A stretch of 64,000 nucleotides of DNA from Planctomycetaceae bacterium (GCA_017795105.1 CP051247.1:2852001-2916000); one strand, 5' to 3'; counted from the stretch's first letter, positions 24,952 to 34,177 are shown. Numbers and translations: made by a program. The notes: generated from the letters alone by a model not told the origin.

Positions 24952-26400
24952 ATGACGCGCCTGCTTCTGATCTTCTCTCTCGGACTAATCCTCTGCCCCG
25001 GTGTCGTACAGGCCGAACAGGCCCGCCGCAATGTGCTGATGATCGCCGTCGACGATCTCGCCGGTGCCCTGGGATGCTACGGCAATACGGTCGTTAAGAC
25101 GCCGCACATCGATCAACTGGCCGAAGAAGGCGTTGTCTTCCGGAACGCCTACTGTCAGCTGCCGCTGTGCAACCCGAGCCGGGCGTCGCTGCTGACCGGC
25201 CGCCGTCCCGATCAGATTCGCGTTTATGATCTCGACCGTCACTTCCGGGATGAGTTGCCCGACCTCGTCACTCTGCCTCAACTGCTCAAACAGTACGGCT
25301 GGTTCTCGGCTCGTGTCGGGAAACTGTATCACTACAACGTGCCGGCTGGCATCGGGACCGATGGACTTGATGATCCCCCCTCGTGGGAAAAGGTCATTAA
25401 TCCGAAGGGCCGCGATACGCGGGAAGAAGAGTTGATCTTCAACCCGACGCCGCAGAAGAAAATCAGCGCGGCCATGTGCTGGCTGGCGGCTGAGGGGACC
25501 GATGAAGAACAGACCGATGGTATGATCACGACCGAGGCGATTGACCTGTTGCGGAAGCGAAACTCCGAACGACCGTTCTTTCTGGGCGTCGGTTATTTCC
25601 GTCCACACACGCCGTACGTGGCCCCGAAGAAATACTTCGACATGTATCCCCTGGAGTCGATTCAACTCCCGTATGCTCCCGAGGACGATCGCGACGACAT
25701 CCCGCCGGCTGCGTTTGCTCACAACTGTCCGATTCCAAACTACGGTCTCGATGAACTCACCTGTCGCAAGTCGCTGCAGGCGTACTACGCCTGCGTCTCA
25801 TTTATTGATGCCCAGGTTGGCCGCCTGTTGAAAGCTCTCGACGAAGAAGGACTGACCGACTCCACGACCGTGGTTCTCTGGTCCGACCATGGGTATCACC
25901 TGGGCGAACACAACGGCATCTGGCAGAAGCGATGTCTGTTCGAAGAATCGGCCGGTGCACCACTGTTGATTCGTGAACCGGGAGCAAAAGGAAACGGCAC
26001 GACCTGTGAACGGATTGTCGAGTTCATCGACATCTATCCGACAGTCGTCGACCTCTGTGGACTCGAGATTCCCGAAGATCTTCCCGGCACATCGCTCAAG
26101 CCGCTGCTCGAGAACCCTCAACGAGAGTGGAGCAGACCCGCTTACACTCAGGTACTGCGCCCCGGCGATGGCGAACCCGTCATGGGCCGCAGCATTCGTA
26201 CTGATCGCTGGCGGTACACGGAATGGAATCGTGGCGAGGAAGGCCGGGAGCTCTACGACCACAAAGCCGACCCGCACGAGTTCAACAACCTGGCAAACGA
26301 CGAACAGTTCGCCCCACTGATGCGACGACTCCGCGCCCTGCTCGACCAGCACATCGAAGGCACAGTCCCCAAGACCCCATTTGAACCCTCCCGGTTGTGA
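24952..26400 (+). CDS. Secreted sulfatase (formylglycine type, iduronate-2-sulfatase-like)
   Basis: 482 aa from ATG 24952; the ORF extension to 24898 runs into the terminator. Signal peptide 'LLLIFSLGLILCPGVVQA'. Alkaline-phosphatase-fold sulfatase: metal Asp34-Asp35, and CNPSR (Cys73-Arg77) with the Cys that is oxidised to formylglycine by a maturase. Further motifs are 'GKLYHY', 'WSDHGYHLGEHN' and the C-terminal 'LYDHKADPHEFNNLA'. The set is closest to iduronate-2-sulfatase-like enzymes that remove sulfate from polysaccharides. No maturase gene lies in the window. The upstream RNA/terminator unit may control it. Confidence 0.93.
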   Translation: MTRLLLIFSLGLILCPGVVQAEQARRNVLMIAVDDLAGALGCYGNTVVKTPHIDQLAEEGVVFRNAYCQLPLCNPSRASLLTGRRPDQIRVYDLDRHFRDELPDLVTLPQLLKQYGWFSARVGKLYHYNVPAGIGTDGLDDPPSWEKVINPKGRDTREEELIFNPTPQKKISAAMCWLAAEGTDEEQTDGMITTEAIDLLRKRNSERPFFLGVGYFRPHTPYVAPKKYFDMYPLESIQLPYAPEDDRDDIPPAAFAHNCPIPNYGLDELTCRKSLQAYYACVSFIDAQVGRLLKALDEEGLTDSTTVVLWSDHGYHLGEHNGIWQKRCLFEESAGAPLLIREPGAKGNGTTCERIVEFIDIYPTVVDLCGLEIPEDLPGTSLKPLLENPQREWSRPAYTQVLRPGDGEPVMGRSIRTDRWRYTEWNRGEEGRELYDHKADPHEFNNLANDEQFAPLMRRLRALLDQHIEGTVPKTPFEPSRL

Positions 26401-26431
26401 TGCTCCGCGCAAGGTGGAACGGAACTCCGTC

Positions 26432-27289
26432 CTATTCGATCGAGCAGGTGGTCCAGCGGGTTAGTTTGTCGGGATTGAGCATCATCAGAACTTTCTCGAC
26501 GTGATCGCTTCCCTCGACCGAGGCCACATGCAGAGAGTCGCCGTCGAGGGCGAATTCATAGCCGGGCTTCCCATTCACAAGCGTGCGACGGAACTCGCAG
26601 TATCGCAGCCGTTTCTTGAAGACGCCTGCCATGAATCGAGCCGCCCGGGACCGGCCGTGTACGACAACGCGCGCCGCCGACACCTTGCCTCCTCCATCGG
26701 AGTGGACTTCGATCTCTTCGCTGAGAAGCTGCTCAATCAGACGGACATCGCCTGATCGACAGGCTTCCAGAAACCGTTCGGCCAGTTGTGAAGCCTGTTC
26801 GGGAGACGAGCGATATCGGGGCTGCTCCCGCTCGACCCGTTCCCTCGCCCGGCTGACAAGTTTGCGGACACTGGCTTCATTCCGATCGAGCATCGATGCG
26901 ATCGCGGCGTAGTCGTAATCGAACACGGTCCGCAATAGAAACGCGGCCCGTTCTGAGGGCGACAGGCGTTCGAGCAGAAGCAGGAATGCCAGCGACAGCG
27001 ACTCGGACAACTCCGGCCGTTCCGGCTGTGCAAGCGTCTCGACCGGTTCAGGCAGCCAAGGTCCAATGTACTTCTCTCGACGCCGCGCCGATCTTAACCG
27101 GTCGATGCACAGTCGCGTCGTCACGCGCACGAGGAATCCCTCGGGCGACCGGACATCGTCGGCCGACTGCAATTTCAGGTAGGCATCCTGAACTACATCC
27201 TCGGCTTCCGTCACGCTTCCCAGCATGCGATAGGCGATCGACATCAATCGCGAACGCATCGCCAGCAGATCATCCACATGATCGATCAT
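26432..27289 (-). CDS. ECF41-type extracytoplasmic function sigma factor (SigJ-like)
   Basis: 285 aa from ATG 27289 (GTG 27304 is the alternative). Sigma-70 region 2 (about 10-72), region 4 (about 105-155) and a fused SnoaL-like C-terminal domain (about 165-285). The three ECF41 hallmarks are all present: WLPEP (78-82) in the linker, DGGGK (198-202) and NPDKL (272-276) in the extension. In this group the C-terminal domain controls activity in place of an anti-sigma factor, and the usual target is a neighbouring COE-class gene. Here the divergent cupin-epimerase pair carries the expected promoter at 27318-27344. Confidence 0.94.
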   Translation of the reverse strand: MIDHVDDLLAMRSRLMSIAYRMLGSVTEAEDVVQDAYLKLQSADDVRSPEGFLVRVTTRLCIDRLRSARRREKYIGPWLPEPVETLAQPERPELSESLSLAFLLLLERLSPSERAAFLLRTVFDYDYAAIASMLDRNEASVRKLVSRARERVEREQPRYRSSPEQASQLAERFLEACRSGDVRLIEQLLSEEIEVHSDGGGKVSAARVVVHGRSRAARFMAGVFKKRLRYCEFRRTLVNGKPGYEFALDGDSLHVASVEGSDHVEKVLMMLNPDKLTRWTTCSIE

Positions 27290-27317
27290 CTCTTTTTCTC
27301 TCACTTTTTCGGAGTTC

Positions 27318-27344
27318 TGTCACAAATCGGGCCGCCGGGGCGTC
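27318..27344 (+). promoter_or_regulatory. ECF41-dependent promoter of the cupin-epimerase pair
   Basis: TGTCACA (27318-27324), a spacer of exactly 16 bases and CGTC (27341-27344) match the promoter described for ECF41 sigma factors. It faces the cupin gene, whose ATG lies 61 bases on, and starts 29 bases from the divergent sigma gene. Confidence 0.8.
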
Positions 27345-27404
27345 CTTGTTGGCAGAACGTCGAGTGCCATCGACCTTTCAGTGAGTCAAAACGGGAGAGA
27401 TCAG

Positions 27405-27821
27405 ATGCTGCGAATGGTCATCACTTTCACGATCGGAACCTTATTCGGAATCGGCGGCATGCATGCTGCCCGAGAGTCCGGATCGATTGTAACGCCTCTG
27501 TCATCGCGGGAAATAGCCGAAACGCTTGATGGCGAAAAAGCGGCTGCAACCGCCGTCGAAGTCCGACTCGAACCGGGAGGAGCCGGCATGCCGCACCGCC
27601 ACCCGGGGCCGGTCTTTGGCTATGTTCTCGAGGGCGAGTATGAACTCGGCATCGATGAGCAGCCAACAAACATCCTCAGAGCAGGCGAAACCTTCTACGA
27701 GCCGACCGGCTGCCTGCATCGCGTCTCGCGAAACCCATCCAAGGAACACGTCACCCGAGTCATCGCCTGGGTGCTTCATCCTCGCGACGTGAAAAATCTC
27801 GTTCTGCCCGCCCATGAATAG
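27405..27821 (+). CDS. Membrane-anchored or secreted small cupin protein
   Basis: 138 aa from ATG 27405 (GGGAGAG upstream). The N-terminus ('MVITFTIGTLFGIGGMHA') is a signal anchor or signal peptide. The rest is one cupin barrel with metal-binding pattern: 'PHRHPGPVFGYVLEGE' gives two His and a Glu, and 'TFYEPTGCLHRVSRN' supplies the third His. Small cupins of this kind bind metals or modify small molecules. It is the first gene behind the ECF41 promoter and is followed, 46 bases on, by the epimerase, so both are probably in one transcript. Confidence 0.85.
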   Translation: MLRMVITFTIGTLFGIGGMHAARESGSIVTPLSSREIAETLDGEKAAATAVEVRLEPGGAGMPHRHPGPVFGYVLEGEYELGIDEQPTNILRAGETFYEPTGCLHRVSRNPSKEHVTRVIAWVLHPRDVKNLVLPAHE

Positions 27822-27867
27822 AGGGTTCGCCAGGCCCACTTCATCCAACCATTCCGAAGGAAATCCC

Positions 27868-28776
27868 ATGAGAGTTTTCGTGGCTGGAGCAAGCGGGGCG
27901 ATTGGCCGCCCGCTTGTGGCCGAACTGATCCGGCAGGGACATAACGTCACCGGCATGACACGCTCCGATCGCGGAGCGGAGGTGCTCAGTGAGCTGGGGG
28001 CCCATCCCGCCCGGGTCGATGCGTTTGATGCCGCCGCACTTCAGGAAGCCGTACGACGATCCGAAGCCGAGGTGATCATCGACCAGCTCACCGCGTTGCC
28101 GAGCCGCCACGAAGATCTGCCGAGTGCCGTGGACCAGGATCGTCGACTGCGGACCGAAGGAGGCATGAATCTGTTTCGAGCCGCTCAAGCCTGCGGCGTG
28201 CGGCGAGTCATTCAGCAGTCGAGCGGATTCTTTCTGGAACCGGGCGACGGACTGGCCGACGAACGCTGCCGACTGGCGGTGAACGGTAGCCCCAATGTCG
28301 CGGCCAGTTCCCGTGTCTTCGAAGAGATGGAGCACCGCGCCGGTAGCGATCCGGCTATCGAAGCAGTCATTCTGCGATATGGCTTCTTCTACGGTCCCGG
28401 CACCTGGTATTCACTGCGGGGCACAGCCGCTCAGGCGGTTCGCGCCGGTCAGATGCCGATCATTGGTAACGGCGAGGGCGTCTGGTCCTGGATTCACATC
28501 GACGATGCGGCTCGCGCCACCGTGGATGCCCTGACAGTTCCGCCCGGCACGTACCATATCACTGTCGATGATCCGCCGCCGATGCATCGCTGGCTGCCGG
28601 AATTCGCGAAAGCGGTCGGAGGGCCGGAACCGCCTCAGGTCAGTGTCGAAGAAGCTCTGCAGGTCGCCGGGAGCGATGCGGTCTACTATCACACGAAGTT
28701 GCGGGGCGCCTCAAACGCGAAAGCGAAAGCGGTCTTCGACTTCGCCCCCCGGCCGGTCAACTGGAGTGAGTCGTGA
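27868..28776 (+). CDS. NAD(P)-dependent epimerase/dehydratase family protein
   Basis: 302 aa from ATG 27868 (GAAGGAAA upstream). Rossmann fold starts at once with 'VFVAGASGAIGRPL' (GxxGxxG), followed by 'GMTRSDRGAEVLSELGA' and a catalytic-region 'RYGFFYGPGTWYS' (YxxxK lysine is not evident). Atypical extended SDR, related to the 'E' (epimerase-type) targets of ECF41 sigma factors. Its substrate is unknown. Second gene of the ECF41-controlled pair. Confidence 0.87.
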   Translation: MRVFVAGASGAIGRPLVAELIRQGHNVTGMTRSDRGAEVLSELGAHPARVDAFDAAALQEAVRRSEAEVIIDQLTALPSRHEDLPSAVDQDRRLRTEGGMNLFRAAQACGVRRVIQQSSGFFLEPGDGLADERCRLAVNGSPNVAASSRVFEEMEHRAGSDPAIEAVILRYGFFYGPGTWYSLRGTAAQAVRAGQMPIIGNGEGVWSWIHIDDAARATVDALTVPPGTYHITVDDPPPMHRWLPEFAKAVGGPEPPQVSVEEALQVAGSDAVYYHTKLRGASNAKAKAVFDFAPRPVNWSES

Positions 28777-28892
28777 TTCGAGAACGGAGCGTCAACGAGA
28801 AAGTGATGGAGACGGATTCAAACGGCGATGAGCGCGTGATATGCTGAGCGACCATACTTCCGATTGTCGCCCTTCGTCTGAAAGCCCAAGTT

Positions 28893-29378
28893 ATGGCCGC
28901 CCCGGAGAGTTTTGAAGTTGAGGTGAAAACGCTCGAACCGCTGCTCGTTGCAGGAATGCGGATGCAGGGGCACTATCAGGATTGCGGCAAAGGATTTCGA
29001 CAGTTGGGGATGCAGCTCGGGCGCCACACGAAAGGCCCGCCGCTTACGCTGATCTACGACAGCGAACCGAAAGATGGTGACGCCGATTTCGAACCCTGTA
29101 TGCCGCTGCGAGCGAAGGTCCACAGCGAACAGTTCGATATCCGTGAACTCGAAGCTGGCGAGTTTCTCTGTCTCAAACATCGCGGCCCCTATTCGGAACT
29201 CGGCCGCAGTTACGAAAAGCTGATTCGCCACGCCGAAGACAACGGCTATCGCCTGAAGCGGCCCGTTCGCGAAGTCTACCTGAAAGGCCCCGGCATGATC
29301 TTTCAGGGGAACCCGAAGAAATACCTCACTGAGATTCAGATTCGAATCAAACGCGAAGACGACACTTCGAACGACTGA
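28893..29378 (+). CDS. GyrI-like effector-binding domain protein
   Basis: 161 aa. A stand-alone GyrI/BmrR-type small-molecule-binding domain: 'EVEVKTLEPLLVAGMRMQGHY', 'YDSEPKDGDADFEPCMPL' and 'GEFLCLKHRGPYSELGRSYEKL' follow the two SHS2-like repeats of the family. No DNA-binding domain is attached, unlike BmrR or AraC-type relatives. Members bind drugs or hydrophobic ligands; some have hydrolase activity. It follows the epimerase by 116 bases and may or may not share its transcript. Confidence 0.82.
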   Translation: MAAPESFEVEVKTLEPLLVAGMRMQGHYQDCGKGFRQLGMQLGRHTKGPPLTLIYDSEPKDGDADFEPCMPLRAKVHSEQFDIRELEAGEFLCLKHRGPYSELGRSYEKLIRHAEDNGYRLKRPVREVYLKGPGMIFQGNPKKYLTEIQIRIKREDDTSND

Positions 29379-29406
29379 ATCGTGTTGCTTTGAATTCGGC
29401 AAAGCG

Positions 29407-29850
29407 TCAGTGAACAGCGGCTTTGAGAGACTTCAGCATCGTGTGGCGACTGAGGCCGGGGGCGTACCCCGCGATCGTCAAAGAGACTTCATACCCATGC
29501 TCTCGATAGAACGCGGGAGCCTGAAAGCTGAAGGTTTCCAGATAGCTCGTCCGGCAGTCCCGTCGAGCGGCCGCCGCTTCCCATTCCGAGAGAAGTCGAG
29601 TCCCGACACCGCGACGGCGATCTTCCTCTTTCACCCAGAGTTGCTGTAGTTCGGCACAGGCTCCCCACGTTCGTCCGACCACTCCTCCGACGATTTCATT
29701 CGCGGAGTTCCGCGCGAAAACCGAAAGCGACCGCACCTGCTCCAGCGGAGCCACGGACGCGTTAAACTCGTCGAGCCCCGTATCAACAATGCGATGGCGT
29801 TCGTCAGGTTCGCCTTCGCAGAGTTCGAAAGTGATCGGATTATGTTCCAT
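29407..29850 (-). CDS. GNAT-family N-acetyltransferase
   Basis: 147 aa, cytoplasmic. The acetyl-CoA pyrophosphate loop is 'EEDRRRGVGTRLL' preceded by the beta4 strand 'AELQQLWV', and the C-terminal 'APAFYREHGYEV' is the usual GNAT ending. Substrate unknown. Third gene of a likely minus-strand operon (protease, kinase, acetyltransferase) with gaps of 12 and 24 bases. Confidence 0.88.
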   Translation of the reverse strand: MEHNPITFELCEGEPDERHRIVDTGLDEFNASVAPLEQVRSLSVFARNSANEIVGGVVGRTWGACAELQQLWVKEEDRRRGVGTRLLSEWEAAAARRDCRTSYLETFSFQAPAFYREHGYEVSLTIAGYAPGLSRHTMLKSLKAAVH

Positions 29851-29874
29851 GACGTCGCTTTCCGGTCTTGAGTG

Positions 29875-30741
29875 TCATCCGGTCGAAAGGACCCGGCGAA
29901 TGGTCTCCCGACCGTCTTCCCGATCGTGTCCTTCTCCGATGACAAAGAACGCCAGTCCCAGATGCAGCGCCCAACCGCGTGCCCGCGTCTGCGTCGACAC
30001 ATCGGCTCCATAGCGATCAAAGAACTCGCGGCGGATCTCATCCGCACCGATCAGCATCCATGCCGCGGCGAGATCGGTCGCCACATCGCCAGCGGCCAGA
30101 TCCCCCCAGTCGATCAGTCCGGCCAGATGGCCATCGGCAAGCACAACATTCTGCGAATGTAGATCGCCATGCAGCCAGCGCCGATCACGAGGCGGCGATT
30201 CGCTGAGTGCTTCCCTCCAGGCGGACCCCATGCGTTCCGTGTCGAACGCCTGCTCGGCTTCCACGCTCTGCATGCGTTCGACGAAGAACTCGTTCCGCGT
30301 CTCCAGCGGGACTCCCCGATACGGATTGTGCGGGGCGTCTTGCGGAGCCGGTTGATGCAACAGGGCCAGCACCTCGGCCAGTCGCAGGGCGTTCGCCCGA
30401 TTCAACGGCGTTTCCGGGGTCTCACCCGGAACCCAGCGGACGACGCTCCACGGCCACGGGTACTCGTCCGAGGGGCGGCCTGCAAACACCGGAACCGGAA
30501 TCGCGATCGGCAGTCGGGCGGCGATCTCCGGGAGCCAGCGCTGTTCATGTTCAACAAGAGGTACCGCCATCTGCCGCCGCGGCAATCGGACGGAATACTG
30601 CTCTCCCAGCCGATACGTGAAGTTATCCCAGCCCTCATCGTGATACCGAAGCGGCTTGTCAGCCAGGGTCGGGCATTGCGACTGCAACAGTCGTCGAACC
30701 AGATCCACGTCCACGATGACTTCCGCCGAAGGATGTGTCAC
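29875..30741 (-). CDS. Aminoglycoside phosphotransferase (APH)-family kinase
   Basis: 288 aa from a GTG at 30741 (GGAG ten bases upstream). Protein-kinase-like fold with the Brenner motif HGDLHSQN (191-198) and the metal-binding DWGD (211-214). 'YSVRLPRR' holds a positively charged residue in place of the ATP-anchoring Lys. Family members phosphorylate aminoglycosides, macrolides, choline or sugars. Nothing specific to antibiotic resistance is visible; the neighbouring acetyltransferase makes a small-molecule modification role possible. Confidence 0.88.
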   Translation of the reverse strand: MTHPSAEVIVDVDLVRRLLQSQCPTLADKPLRYHDEGWDNFTYRLGEQYSVRLPRRQMAVPLVEHEQRWLPEIAARLPIAIPVPVFAGRPSDEYPWPWSVVRWVPGETPETPLNRANALRLAEVLALLHQPAPQDAPHNPYRGVPLETRNEFFVERMQSVEAEQAFDTERMGSAWREALSESPPRDRRWLHGDLHSQNVVLADGHLAGLIDWGDLAAGDVATDLAAAWMLIGADEIRREFFDRYGADVSTQTRARGWALHLGLAFFVIGEGHDREDGRETIRRVLSTG

Positions 30742-30753
30742 GACAGTTGACTC

Positions 30754-32538
30754 CTACCGCGAAAGGGTCGGTTCGAGCCACAATCCCCAGTCGCTGTTCG
30801 GACCATCCTCCGTCGGCGATGTGATCAGTTCGAGCGTCCCGACATTCTCGACGGAGACATCGAACATCTCGATCTGATCTGCCTTCACCACCGGCGATTC
30901 CCACAGCACGCGGCCATCGCCAAGAACCTGAAACTCCACCGACCCGGAATGTCCGGCGGCCAGTCCGACGTTCCCGCTCAGTCGCTGCCAACTCTGTCCC
31001 AGCGAGTAAACGTGGCGTGCGGGAGCATGGGCATACAGGCCGCGAGCAAAAATCTGACCGTGTGATTCGAGCAGCAGCGATCGCTTCGGCACGCGATTTC
31101 GGGTCGGCTGAAACCAACCGACTTTCTCGGAGTCCGGTCGAAGATCCGACAGCGACACCGACCGTTCCGATTCCGGGCAGGCAGCCGGTGTCGGCTGAGA
31201 GCTGACGTCGTCCATCAGAGCGGTGGCAATCTCTTGCGCACGCGGATTCTGGAGTCGAGCGGCAAGTTCTTCCGCTTTCGCACGGTCATTTCGATGCAGC
31301 GCTTCAACGAGCGGTTGCAACACCTGCTTAATCTCGATCGTTCCCAAATCGGGACTGCCATCCGCAGAGACGGAATACGGAAACTTCATCTGCGACAGGG
31401 AGTCTCGATTGGAGAGAGCACCATTCGCATGCAGCGGCACGAGCCTGAGCAGTGCCTGTTTCCCGGGGACAAGGGCGCTGCATTCCAGTTCGAACCGGCC
31501 GTTCGCGTCGGGAACGGCTGAGGTCACCGCGGCGTTGTAGTTGCTGTTGCCTTCCGGATCGAAGTAGGCGAGCACGCCGTAAATCGGCGGCGAACCGGAA
31601 ATCGTCCCCTCAACCCGGATCGCCTTTCCCACGGCTGCAATGCTGAGGTCATCCAGCGTAACAGTCACCTGCTGCTGCGCGGTTTCCATCTGTTCGCAAA
31701 ACTGAGGATGCGACGCCAGCTGGAGAGCGTGAGCAAACGTCAGGAACGTTCCTTTTCCTTCTTCTCGAAGTTCATCTCCGTACGTTCGATTCCCGGCTCC
31801 CATCAGCGCGGTGCCAAGTGGCTTCTCGTGCGGCTGCTCGCGACAGTGCGGCAATCCGAACGCATGTCCCAATTCGTGCGCCATGCCGCCAATGAAAATC
31901 GAATTGTGCTTCCCGAGTGAGATGCGACCGTATTCACCGTCTCGCATGATCGGTTGTTTCTTCGGCAGATTGAGCGTATCGAGTTCCGGCGAATCGAGCT
32001 GCCACGCCGTCCCGCTGCGATACGTCCCGCCGGCGTAATACGGCGACTGATGAACGAACTCCAGCTTTTGCTCATCCCAGGTCGCCAGATTACAGAAGAT
32101 CGCGATCGTTTCCCGCTCCGCATCAATCCCGGCTGCTCGCAACACCGGCAGGCATTCCTCACGAATCTCGCGGCCCGACTGCTTCTGGTAACGCGCCATC
32201 GGGAACTTGCCCCGCACCTCGTGCAAGACGACCTGCCCCTGTTCATCGAGCACGAGATTGAACGACTTCCGGCCGAACCCGTTCCGTTCCATTTCCCGGC
32301 CGTAGAAGTCTTGGATATGCAGCAGCATCCGGCTCATTCGTTCGCGATAATCAGCCGGAAATTCACGATCACTCGGCGTCCAGCAGACGATATGCAGAGA
32401 TCGCTTCACGGGCTCGGCATGGTCCTGCTGCCAGCGTTCCAGAATCGCCCCGGCTGCGGCGGCCTGCTCAACGTTCTCCGCCTGAACAGAAGGGGAGCAG
32501 AGCAGAAGAATCAACAGCAGTTGAGCGACAGACTTCAC
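30754..32538 (-). CDS. Secreted zinc metalloprotease with NPCBM-like carbohydrate-binding domain
   Basis: 594 aa. Signal peptide 'VAQLLLILLLCSPSVQA'. The zinc motif HELGHAFGLPH (221-231) is of the metzincin type HExxHxxGxxH, with a plausible Met-turn 'ALMGAGN' (Met246). Residues about 285-395 form a beta-rich domain. The C-terminus (about 450-594, 'GLYAHAPARHVYSLGQSW', 'VEFQVLGDGRVLWES') matches the NPCBM/GH98-type carbohydrate-binding module. The layout suggests a protease tethered to glycans or glycoproteins outside the cytoplasm. Its substrate is unknown. It is first in the operon with the kinase and the acetyltransferase. Confidence 0.88.
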   Translation of the reverse strand: MKSVAQLLLILLLCSPSVQAENVEQAAAAGAILERWQQDHAEPVKRSLHIVCWTPSDREFPADYRERMSRMLLHIQDFYGREMERNGFGRKSFNLVLDEQGQVVLHEVRGKFPMARYQKQSGREIREECLPVLRAAGIDAERETIAIFCNLATWDEQKLEFVHQSPYYAGGTYRSGTAWQLDSPELDTLNLPKKQPIMRDGEYGRISLGKHNSIFIGGMAHELGHAFGLPHCREQPHEKPLGTALMGAGNRTYGDELREEGKGTFLTFAHALQLASHPQFCEQMETAQQQVTVTLDDLSIAAVGKAIRVEGTISGSPPIYGVLAYFDPEGNSNYNAAVTSAVPDANGRFELECSALVPGKQALLRLVPLHANGALSNRDSLSQMKFPYSVSADGSPDLGTIEIKQVLQPLVEALHRNDRAKAEELAARLQNPRAQEIATALMDDVSSQPTPAACPESERSVSLSDLRPDSEKVGWFQPTRNRVPKRSLLLESHGQIFARGLYAHAPARHVYSLGQSWQRLSGNVGLAAGHSGSVEFQVLGDGRVLWESPVVKADQIEMFDVSVENVGTLELITSPTEDGPNSDWGLWLEPTLSR

Positions 32539-32706
32539 GACAACCTCAGCATTCGAACGACGGAATGAAGCAACCTTCGAGGCGATTGTATCGGATCCGT
32601 CGCCCCAGATCAGGCGGAATCGTTTCCATTCAGATGTTTCCGCGACCCGAACAACTTAGAATCGCCACAAACGACCACGTTCTCTGATGGCGCAGAAAGT
32701 CTAAAC

Positions 32707-33561
32707 ATGGCCGACATTCGTTCGATGACCGCTCCGGAAGTCAAACAGCTCGTCAGATGGGCCGACGCCGAGGGCTGGAACCCGGGTCGCAACGATGCCG
32801 AGTGTTTCTGGCGACTCGATCCGGAAGGCTTCCTCGCTCTGGCCCAGGGCAATCAGTTCCTCGGCGGCGGGGCGATCATCCGCTACAGCGAGGCCTTCGG
32901 CTTCATGGGCCTGTTCATCGTGCGCGAATCTCATCGCGGCCAGGGACTCGGAACAAAACTCTGGTTCGCCCGGCGGGATCAGCTGCTGTCTCGCCTCGGC
33001 GAAGGAGGAACGATCGGACTCGATGGCGTCGATGCGATGGTGCCGTTCTACGCTCAAGGAGGCTTCGAACCGTTCACTCGACATCGACGCTACGAACTGA
33101 CAGAATCGCCCGCCGACCTGCAGCGAGCCTCCCAGGTGGTCGATCTCTCGACCGTCGATTTCACTCAGATCTCTGCCTTCGATCGCGATTGTTTTCCCGC
33201 CCCTCGCGATCACTTTCTCAAGGCCTGGATCACCCAGCAGGGAGCGATCTCACTCGGCTTCGTCGACAACGGGAGACTGCGTGGCTTCGGCGTGATGCGG
33301 CCCTGCATTCGCGGCTGGAAGATCGGTCCCCTCTTCGCCGACTCGCACAACGTCGCCAACGAATTGTTCGCCGCTTTTCAGCTGCAACGAAACGATGAGC
33401 CGATCTATCTCGATGTGCCCGAGAACAATCCAATCGGCATCGACCTCTGCGGCATGTACCAGATGGAAGAAGTCTTCGGCTGCGTCCGGATGTATCTGGG
33501 CAAACCGCCGGAACTCGATCACGAAAAGATCTTCGGCATCACGACGCTGGAAGTCGGTTAA
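32707..33561 (+). CDS. Tandem GNAT acetyltransferase
   Basis: 284 aa. The N-terminal GNAT domain (1-140) contains 'GLFIVRESHRGQGLGTKLW' with the acetyl-CoA loop. The C-terminal half (about 145-284) is a second, degenerate GNAT-like domain of the Acetyltransf_18 type ('SAFDRDCFPAPRDHFL', 'IYLDVPENNPIGIDLCGMYQM'). This two-domain arrangement is common in uncharacterised bacterial acetyltransferases. Substrate unknown. It stands alone, divergent from the protease operon. Confidence 0.87.
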   Translation: MADIRSMTAPEVKQLVRWADAEGWNPGRNDAECFWRLDPEGFLALAQGNQFLGGGAIIRYSEAFGFMGLFIVRESHRGQGLGTKLWFARRDQLLSRLGEGGTIGLDGVDAMVPFYAQGGFEPFTRHRRYELTESPADLQRASQVVDLSTVDFTQISAFDRDCFPAPRDHFLKAWITQQGAISLGFVDNGRLRGFGVMRPCIRGWKIGPLFADSHNVANELFAAFQLQRNDEPIYLDVPENNPIGIDLCGMYQMEEVFGCVRMYLGKPPELDHEKIFGITTLEVG

Positions 33562-33658
33562 CCGTTGCAGCCACGCACCCGCTCATAGCCTTCCGATCGG
33601 TCAGGAAATGTCTCGATTCGGGCCGGTCATAAAGCAGTCCGGCACGTTGGACGGAATA

Positions 33659-34177
33659 CTAAAATCGGTAATCAAAGAAGAAGGCCCTCTGAATTGTGCC
33701 GCACTTCTGGCAGACACCAATCTGCAATGTTAGCAAGTGATGCAGACCATCAGCCCGAGCTCCCTCGACAATCGCCTCATCGATAACGAATTCATAGATT
33801 ATTAAAGCTAGACTGTCCGTCTTCGAACGATGCCCGTGATGTGTCGCTCGACGGGCTGTCAGCAATTCCTCGCGGAACCGTCTTGCTGACTGTCCGACAA
33901 GTTTCCCTTCCAGCGCCAGTTCATAAAGAGAACGTACCTCGGCAGTCAATTTCGACGTATCCACGATTTCGATGTAATCGGGATCCAGCGTCTCAGGCAA
34001 TCCATTCATTGAAGGATGCCCGGCTTCGCACCAGAGTGGTGTTGATCGCGGCAATTCTGTCCAGACAATGAAAATGCCAACCAGGAACGCGCTGAGCACA
34101 ACGGCCATCACCTGTCCTGTGACGCGAAAAAACTTCGTTCGCAGCTCCGTGCTCTGAGACAATTCCGATTCCGCCAT
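33659..34177 (-). CDS. Hypothetical single-pass membrane protein
   Basis: 172 aa from ATG 34177; the ORF extension to 34216 is less likely. One membrane helix near the N-terminus (about 22-42, 'VMAVVLSAFLVGIFIVWTEL') and a soluble domain of about 125 residues ending in a CxxC ('VCQKCGTIQRAFFFDYRF'). I do not recognise the family. The next gene upstream on the same strand (34309-35076) is also a membrane protein of unknown function, 131 bases away. Confidence 0.55.
   Translation of the reverse strand: MAESELSQSTELRTKFFRVTGQVMAVVLSAFLVGIFIVWTELPRSTPLWCEAGHPSMNGLPETLDPDYIEIVDTSKLTAEVRSLYELALEGKLVGQSARRFREELLTARRATHHGHRSKTDSLALIIYEFVIDEAIVEGARADGLHHLLTLQIGVCQKCGTIQRAFFFDYRF

Noticed and set aside
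29875..30741. Calling the APH-family kinase an antibiotic-resistance gene
   Set aside because: The family is broad, and neither substrate residues nor a resistance context is visible.
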